36,504 nt of DNA from Lachnospiraceae bacterium (GTDB lineage: Bacteria; Bacillota; Clostridia; Lachnospirales; Lachnospiraceae). Of this stretch, positions 31,805 through 36,504 are shown in pieces (the stretch's first letter is position 1; each line of letters begins with the position of its first letter). The notes beneath the pieces were generated by a model. That model saw only the letters and a program-made list of their open reading frames with translations, had not been told where the DNA came from and made no database searches. Location: assembly GCA_017553035.1 (NCBI GenBank), contig JAFZNE010000129.1:1-36504 (forward strand), in the 5' to 3' direction. A program made the translations under genes and the position numbers.

Positions 31805-34567
31805 ATGAGTGACATGATTGAAAGCTATTCAAAGGCTTCGGGAAAGGAGCTTGCGAAGACCTATGATCCCAAGCAGATAGAGGATCGTCTTTATAAAAAA
31901 TGGCAGGATAAGAAGTATTTTCATGCCGAGGTCGACAGGACAAGAAAGCCTTTCACCATCGTGATCCCGCCTCCCAATATTACCGGACAGCTTCATATGG
32001 GCCATGCGCTTGACAATACGATGCAGGATATCCTGATCCGTTTCAAGAGGATGCAGGGATACAATGCGCTCTGGCAGCCCGGTACAGATCATGCTTCGAT
32101 CGCCACCGAGGCAAAGATCGTTGAGACATTGAAAAAGGAAGGCACTTCCAAGGAAGAGCTCGGACGTGAGAAATTCCTTGAAAGAGCATGGCAGTGGAGA
32201 AAAGAATACGGCGGAAGGATCGTAGAACAGCTCAAGAAACTCGGATCATCCTGTGACTGGGACAGAGAACGCTTTACGATGGACGAAGGCTGCAACAAGG
32301 CCGTAACGGAAGTATTTACGAAGCTCTATGATAAGGGCTGGATATACAAAGGCTCGAGGATCGTTAACTGGTGTCCGAAATGCAACACCTCTATTTCCGA
32401 TGCCGAGGTTGAATACGAGGAGCAGGCCGGACATTTCTGGCATATCAAGTATCCCTTTATCGAGGCTGACGGAAGCATTTCGCAGACCAGATTCCTTGAA
32501 TTTGCGACCACCCGTCCCGAGACAATGCTCGGAGATACCGCTATCGCGGTCAATCCCGAGGATGAGCGTTACAAAGACATGGTTGGCGGACAGGTTTGGC
32601 TGCCTTTCGTTGACAGAAAGATCCCGATAATTGCCGACTCCTACGTAGAAAAAGACTTCGGAACAGGTGTTGTTAAGATCACGCCCGCACATGACCCTAA
32701 CGATTTTGAAGTAGGCAAGCGCCACAATCTGCCCGAGATCAACATTATGAACGATAATGCAACGATCAATGAGAACGGCGCAAAGTTCAACGGAATGGAT
32801 CGTTATGAGGCAAGAAAACAGATAGTTGAAGAACTCGACAAAATGGGCCTTCTGGTTCGCATCGAGGATTACAGCCACAATGTAGGAACATGTTACCGCT
32901 GCCATTCAACAGTTGAGCCGCTGATCAAGAAGCAGTGGTTCGTAAAGATGGATGAGATGATCAAACCTGCCGTAGAAGCGGTTAAGACAGGTGATATCAA
33001 ACTCATTCCCGAAAGAATGGAGAAAACCTATTTCAACTGGACCGACAATATCCGCGACTGGTGTATCTCACGTCAGCTGTGGTGGGGTCACAGGATCCCG
33101 GCATGGTACTGCGATGACTGCGGCGAGATCGTAGTTGCAAAGGAAGCTCCCGGCAAGTGCCCGAAATGCGGCGGTGTTCATCTTACTCAGGATCCCGATA
33201 CCCTTGACACATGGTTTTCATCGGCACTTTGGCCTTTCTCGACACTCGGATGGCCCGAGAAGACCGAAGAACTTGATTATTTCTATCCGACCGATGTACT
33301 TGTGACCGGATATGATATCATCTTCTTCTGGGTTATCAGAATGATATTCTCGGGATACGAGCAGATGGGCAAGCGTCCGTTCCATACCGTTCTTTTCCAC
33401 GGACTGGTTCGCGACTCGCTGGGACGCAAGATGAGCAAATCGCTCGGCAACGGTATCGACCCGCTCGAGATCATTGAGAATTACGGTGCCGACGCCCTCA
33501 GGTTTACGCTGATCACCGGCAACGCGCCCGGCAATGATATGCGTTTCTACAACGAGAGAGTAGAAGCATCACGTAACTTCGCAAATAAAGTATGGAACGC
33601 ATCACGTTTCATAATGATGAACATGCAGCAGATGAAGGATGCCGGGATCGACGTTGATTTCAATGCCGATATTGAAAGCATCCGCGGCAGCCTGACCGAT
33701 GCGGATAAATGGATCCTTTCCAAGATCAACGATACGATCCGCGATGTTACCGATTCGATGGAGAAATTCGAACTCGGTATCGCAGCGCAGAAGATCTATG
33801 ATTTCATTTACGACGATCTGTGCGACTGGTACATTGAGATGGTTAAGCCCCGTTTGTACGGCGAGGATGCCGAAACGAAGAAGACAGCCATCTGGACGCT
33901 GAATACGGTACTTATCGATGCTTTGAAGCTTCTGCATCCTTATATGCCGTTTGTTACCGAAGAGATATACTGCACGCTGATTGCCGAGCAGGGTGTAAAC
34001 GAGGCCGGTTCTGCGGCGCTCAAGACCAAGGCTGAATCGATCATGATCTCATCATGGCCGGTCTACAGTGAGGCAAAGGCCTATGCAAATGAAGAAAAGG
34101 CTGTTGAGCTGATCAAGGAAGCAGTTAAGGGTATCAGAACGCTGCGTCTCGATATGAACGTTCCGGCAAGCAGAAAAGCAGCTGTATTTGTTGTTTCTGA
34201 TTCTGAAGAAGTCTGCGGTATCTTCGAAAACAGCCGAGTATTCTTCGCAAGCCTCGGCGGAGCTTCATCTGTAACTATCCAGCCCGACAAGACCGGTATC
34301 GCAGATGACGCGGTATCAACCGTTATTCATGGTGCAACGATCTATATCCCGCTTGCGGAACTCGTTGACATCGCCAAGGAAAAAGAACGTCTCGAAAAAG
34401 AAAAAGCCCGTCTTGAAGGCGAACTTAAACGCGTTAACGGCATGCTGAGCAACCCAAACTTCGTAAATAAAGCTCCGGCCGCCAAGATCGAGGAAGAAAA
34501 GGCAAAACTTACCAAGTATACCGATATGTACGAGCAGGTATGCGAGCGCCTGAAAAGCATGAGCTGA
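31805..34567 (+). CDS. valS: Valyl-tRNA synthetase
   Basis: The 920-residue class I aminoacyl-tRNA synthetase charges tRNA-Val in the cytoplasm. It shows the HIGH-type motif PPPNITGQLHMGHALD (His64 to His67), an editing domain with TTRPETMLGDTAIAVNPEDERY, Cys pairs CYRCH and CDDC...CPKC that probably bind zinc, and KMSKS at 542-546. The tail (about 845-920) is a Val-RS coiled coil (EKERLEKEKARLEGELKRVNG). The length is slightly above the typical 880-900. GGAGTG precedes the ATG. It has its own promoter and ends at the bidirectional terminator. It is essential housekeeping and not linked by function to the neighbouring signalling genes. Confidence 0.97.
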   Translation: MSDMIESYSKASGKELAKTYDPKQIEDRLYKKWQDKKYFHAEVDRTRKPFTIVIPPPNITGQLHMGHALDNTMQDILIRFKRMQGYNALWQPGTDHASIATEAKIVETLKKEGTSKEELGREKFLERAWQWRKEYGGRIVEQLKKLGSSCDWDRERFTMDEGCNKAVTEVFTKLYDKGWIYKGSRIVNWCPKCNTSISDAEVEYEEQAGHFWHIKYPFIEADGSISQTRFLEFATTRPETMLGDTAIAVNPEDERYKDMVGGQVWLPFVDRKIPIIADSYVEKDFGTGVVKITPAHDPNDFEVGKRHNLPEINIMNDNATINENGAKFNGMDRYEARKQIVEELDKMGLLVRIEDYSHNVGTCYRCHSTVEPLIKKQWFVKMDEMIKPAVEAVKTGDIKLIPERMEKTYFNWTDNIRDWCISRQLWWGHRIPAWYCDDCGEIVVAKEAPGKCPKCGGVHLTQDPDTLDTWFSSALWPFSTLGWPEKTEELDYFYPTDVLVTGYDIIFFWVIRMIFSGYEQMGKRPFHTVLFHGLVRDSLGRKMSKSLGNGIDPLEIIENYGADALRFTLITGNAPGNDMRFYNERVEASRNFANKVWNASRFIMMNMQQMKDAGIDVDFNADIESIRGSLTDADKWILSKINDTIRDVTDSMEKFELGIAAQKIYDFIYDDLCDWYIEMVKPRLYGEDAETKKTAIWTLNTVLIDALKLLHPYMPFVTEEIYCTLIAEQGVNEAGSAALKTKAESIMISSWPVYSEAKAYANEEKAVELIKEAVKGIRTLRLDMNVPASRKAAVFVVSDSEEVCGIFENSRVFFASLGGASSVTIQPDKTGIADDAVSTVIHGATIYIPLAELVDIAKEKERLEKEKARLEGELKRVNGMLSNPNFVNKAPAAKIEEEKAKLTKYTDMYEQVCERLKSMS

Positions 34568-34621
34568 TCTTTTTTCTCTGACTATGATCATAACGATAAA
34601 TTGATGCAAACTAACTGAAAC

Positions 34622-34665
34622 AGGGACCGACGTACAGAAAAATCATGTACGCCGGTCTCTTTCTT
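34622..34665. terminator. Bidirectional terminator between valS and the histidine kinase gene
   Basis: An inverted repeat of about 15 bp, with one A-C mismatch and one G-T pair (34622-34636 against 34646-34660), and a 9-base A-rich loop is followed on the + strand by TTTCTT. It lies between two convergent genes and probably ends both transcripts; the - strand side has a weaker T run (CTGTTTCAG). Confidence 0.8.
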
Positions 34666-34698
34666 AATATCATTCTTATACAAAACAGGCAATTACTG

Positions 34699-36504
34699 TC
34701 ATTTCAGGTTTGCATCGATCTTCGTGATCATGTCCTTCTCTTCGAAAGGCTTCGGGATGTGGGCGTTCATGCCTGCATCGAGCGCATTCTGGATATCGGA
34801 CGCGAATGCGTTGGCGGTCATTGCGATGATCGGGATGCCTGCAAGATCGGGATCGTTCAGAGCCCTGATACGCCTTGTGGCTTCGAGACCGTCCATAACC
34901 GGCATCTGGACATCCATGAGGATCAGATCGATGTCGCCGGGCTTGGAATTCTTGACCGTTTCGATGGCATCGATTCCGCTCTTGGATTCCATAATGGTGA
35001 ATCCGAATTTCTTCAGTACATATTCGGCCAGTCTCAGGTTGAGCTCCGTATCGTCAACAACGAGGAGCGTCCTGCCGTCATAACGCTTGCTGAGCGCTTT
35101 GCCGGCATCCTCATCGGCGGTCCGGGAGGAAGCATTATCTGCAACAGGCTCCAGGGGCAGGACGATAATGAATTCACTTCCCTTGCCAAGCTCTGTTTTC
35201 AGATCGACCGTGCCCTGCATCATGTTAACGATATTGCGGACTATTGCCATGCCGAGGCCGGTGCCCTGTGTTTCGTTTACGGTATTGTTTTTCTCACGCG
35301 AATAAGCTTCCCAGATATGATCGCTGAATTCTTTGGACATACCGATGCCGGAATCCTTTACACGGATCTCGTAATTCAGCTTGTCACCGCGTTCGAGAAG
35401 TTTGGCCGAAAGTGATATATTACCGCCTTCCGGAGTGAATTTTTGGGCATTGGACAGCAGATTGAGCAGTATCTGACGGAATCTGAGCTTGTCGCAGCTG
35501 ACGGTATCGTCGCCGAGGCCGGAAATATTGACGGTAAACTGCTGGTTCTTTTCTTCGGTCTTGCCACGGATCATATCCGCACATTCCGTAACCAGATCCT
35601 TAAGACGTACGGGTACGGGTGAAAGCTCCATCTTGCCGCTTTCTATTCGGCTCATATCGAGAATATCGTTGATCAGGTTCAAAAGATGATTACCTGCGGC
35701 AATGATCTTATCAAGATAATCCTGAAGATGCTCCTTATTGTCGATATCGTCCTTGGCAAGCTTTGAAAATCCCGTTATGGCGCTCATGGGAGTACGGATA
35801 TCATGTGACATATTTGAGAAGAAGACGGTTTTGGCATCGTTGGCCTTGTTAGCTTCATCGATGGCGCTTAACAGCATCTTCTGACGGTCTTCGAGTTCGG
35901 CTTTCTGTGCGGCGATGAGCCTGTCATCGTCCATTTTCTGAGCGCTGAGATCGTCGAGAACAGAGGCGGTGATCAGCATACGGTCTACCTGACCGGGGCT
36001 TCGGTCGATCACGTGATAATCGATACGTATCCAGTGACCTGTTTTCTCATCCTTGAAGGAGAGTTCGCGTTTATCACAGTCGGTGAACAGCTCGGTGCGG
36101 AGTTTGTCTATATCTCCGAAAAGACCGGCCTGTTCGATCTTTGTATCGGTAAGTTTGGAAACGATCTGCAGTGCGAGTTCACGGCATCCCGCATTATTTT
36201 CTATGGGGAAAATGCTGCTTTCCTTGACGGTTTTTACCGTATTGCCGATGAAATCGACAAGATAGATGCTCTGGTATTCCTCGGCAAGGCTCGCGATGAT
36301 CTGATTGTCAAGCCGGATATGACCGAGCTCGGTTTCCGAGATCAGTGTTGCAGAACCGAACGCTTTGACGGGGTTCCCGTCTGCGTCGAATTCGGTTGTA
36401 TATTTTACACGGAAAGGGATGCGTCCCACCGTGAGCGGAATGTCTGCTTCGAGTTCTTTGGCTCCGTTATCGATCTTGCGCATCATCTCACGGTACATGT
36501 CCGC
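34699..36504 (-). CDS. Hybrid sensor histidine kinase with receiver domain, N-terminus cut by window edge
   Basis: The frame stays open to the right edge (codons Ala-Asp precede the first ATG at 36498), so the N-terminus is missing. The visible protein has a PAS-like region (about 1-180, counted from ATG 36498), a coiled coil, a HisKA domain with [16 protein letters not shown] (phosphorylated His codon at 35803-35805), an HATPase domain with [20 protein letters not shown] and GTGLGMAIV, and a C-terminal receiver with LILMDVQMP (phospho-Asp codon at 34912-34914) and KPF near the end. No HPt or DNA-binding output is present. No membrane segment is visible in this part. It is convergent to valS. 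The signal and partner are unknown. Confidence 0.9.
   Translation of the reverse strand, partial: ADMYREMMRKIDNGAKELEADIPLTVGRIPFRVKYTTEFDADGNPVKAFGSATLISETELGHIRLDNQIIASLAEEYQSIYLVDFIGNTVKTVKESSIFPIENNAGCRELALQIVSKLTDTKIEQAGLFGDIDKLRTELFTDCDKRELSFKDEKTGHWIRIDYHVIDRSPGQVDRMLITASVLDDLSAQKMDDDRLIAAQKAELEDRQKMLLSAIDEANKANDAKTVFFSNMSHDIRTPMSAITGFSKLAKDDIDNKEHLQDYLDKIIAAGNHLLNLINDILDMSRIESGKMELSPVPVRLKDLVTECADMIRGKTEEKNQQFTVNISGLGDDTVSCDKLRFRQILLNLLSNAQKFTPEGGNISLSAKLLERGDKLNYEIRVKDSGIGMSKEFSDHIWEAYSREKNNTVNETQGTGLGMAIVRNIVNMMQGTVDLKTELGKGSEFIIVLPLEPVADNASSRTADEDAGKALSKRYDGRTLLVVDDTELNLRLAEYVLKKFGFTIMESKSGIDAIETVKNSKPGDIDLILMDVQMPVMDGLEATRRIRALNDPDLAGIPIIAMTANAFASDIQNALDAGMNAHIPKPFEEKDMITKIDANLK

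Noticed and set aside
34645-35415. Open frame of 256 codons on the + strand opposite the histidine kinase
   Set aside because: It mirrors the HATPase and receiver coding sequence, starts inside the terminator and shows no domain of its own.

Overview
The window carries about 24 protein genes, nearly all on the + strand and tightly packed; only the last gene, cut by the right edge, is on the - strand. No rRNA, tRNA, CRISPR array, insertion sequence or phage gene was recognised, and no gene-free stretch exceeds 300 bases. The gene types suggest a low-to-mid-GC anaerobic Firmicute of the Clostridia, perhaps Lachnospiraceae. The grounds are AGGAGG ribosome sites, RsbW/RsbV/SpoIIE-type switches, an AmmeMemoRadiSam locus, a BspA-like secreted protein and cytoplasmic starch/glycogen enzymes. 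This placement is inference; no marker gene settles it.

Layout. (1) 1-3465: a sugar epimerase-like gene (5' cut) and a GlgX-type debranching enzyme. (2) 3570-7755: an anti-sigma-antagonist-like STAS protein, two DJ-1/PfpI proteins around a cupin, a hairpin, then a tautomerase and a ThDP-dependent enzyme that overlap by one base. (3) 7774-15146: three consecutive proteins built on DUF1566 or FGE-sulfatase modules; the third is secreted and carries Pro/Asn repeats and a leucine-rich C-terminus. (4) 15185-18820: a MATE transporter fused to an RsbW-like ATPase domain, a small ABM monooxygenase and a cytoplasmic alpha-amylase. (5) 18889-27916: a signalling operon with a formyltransferase, an orphan substrate-binding protein, an MFS protein with sensor-like extracytoplasmic loops, two membrane-bound SpoIIE-type phosphatases with different sensors, an RsbW-like kinase, a second STAS protein and a divergent protein that may be a degenerate ATPase. 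(6) 28010-34567: a GGDEF protein, the fused AmmeMemoRadiSam A/B protein, its radical SAM partner and valS with its own promoter. (7) A bidirectional terminator, then a convergent hybrid histidine kinase.

How the genes may work together. The most unusual content is a partner-switching network with no sigma factor in view. It comprises two STAS proteins, one free kinase, one kinase domain fused to a membrane transporter, and two phosphatases on different membrane sensors. It lies among carbohydrate enzymes, a substrate-binding protein, a sensor-bearing MFS protein and a diguanylate cyclase. A plausible reading is that an extracellular ligand is read through the binding protein, MFS protein and phosphatases, and is passed by STAS phosphorylation to a target that may be the MATE transporter or the cyclase rather than a sigma factor. 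The families are seen in the sequence; the wiring is inference.
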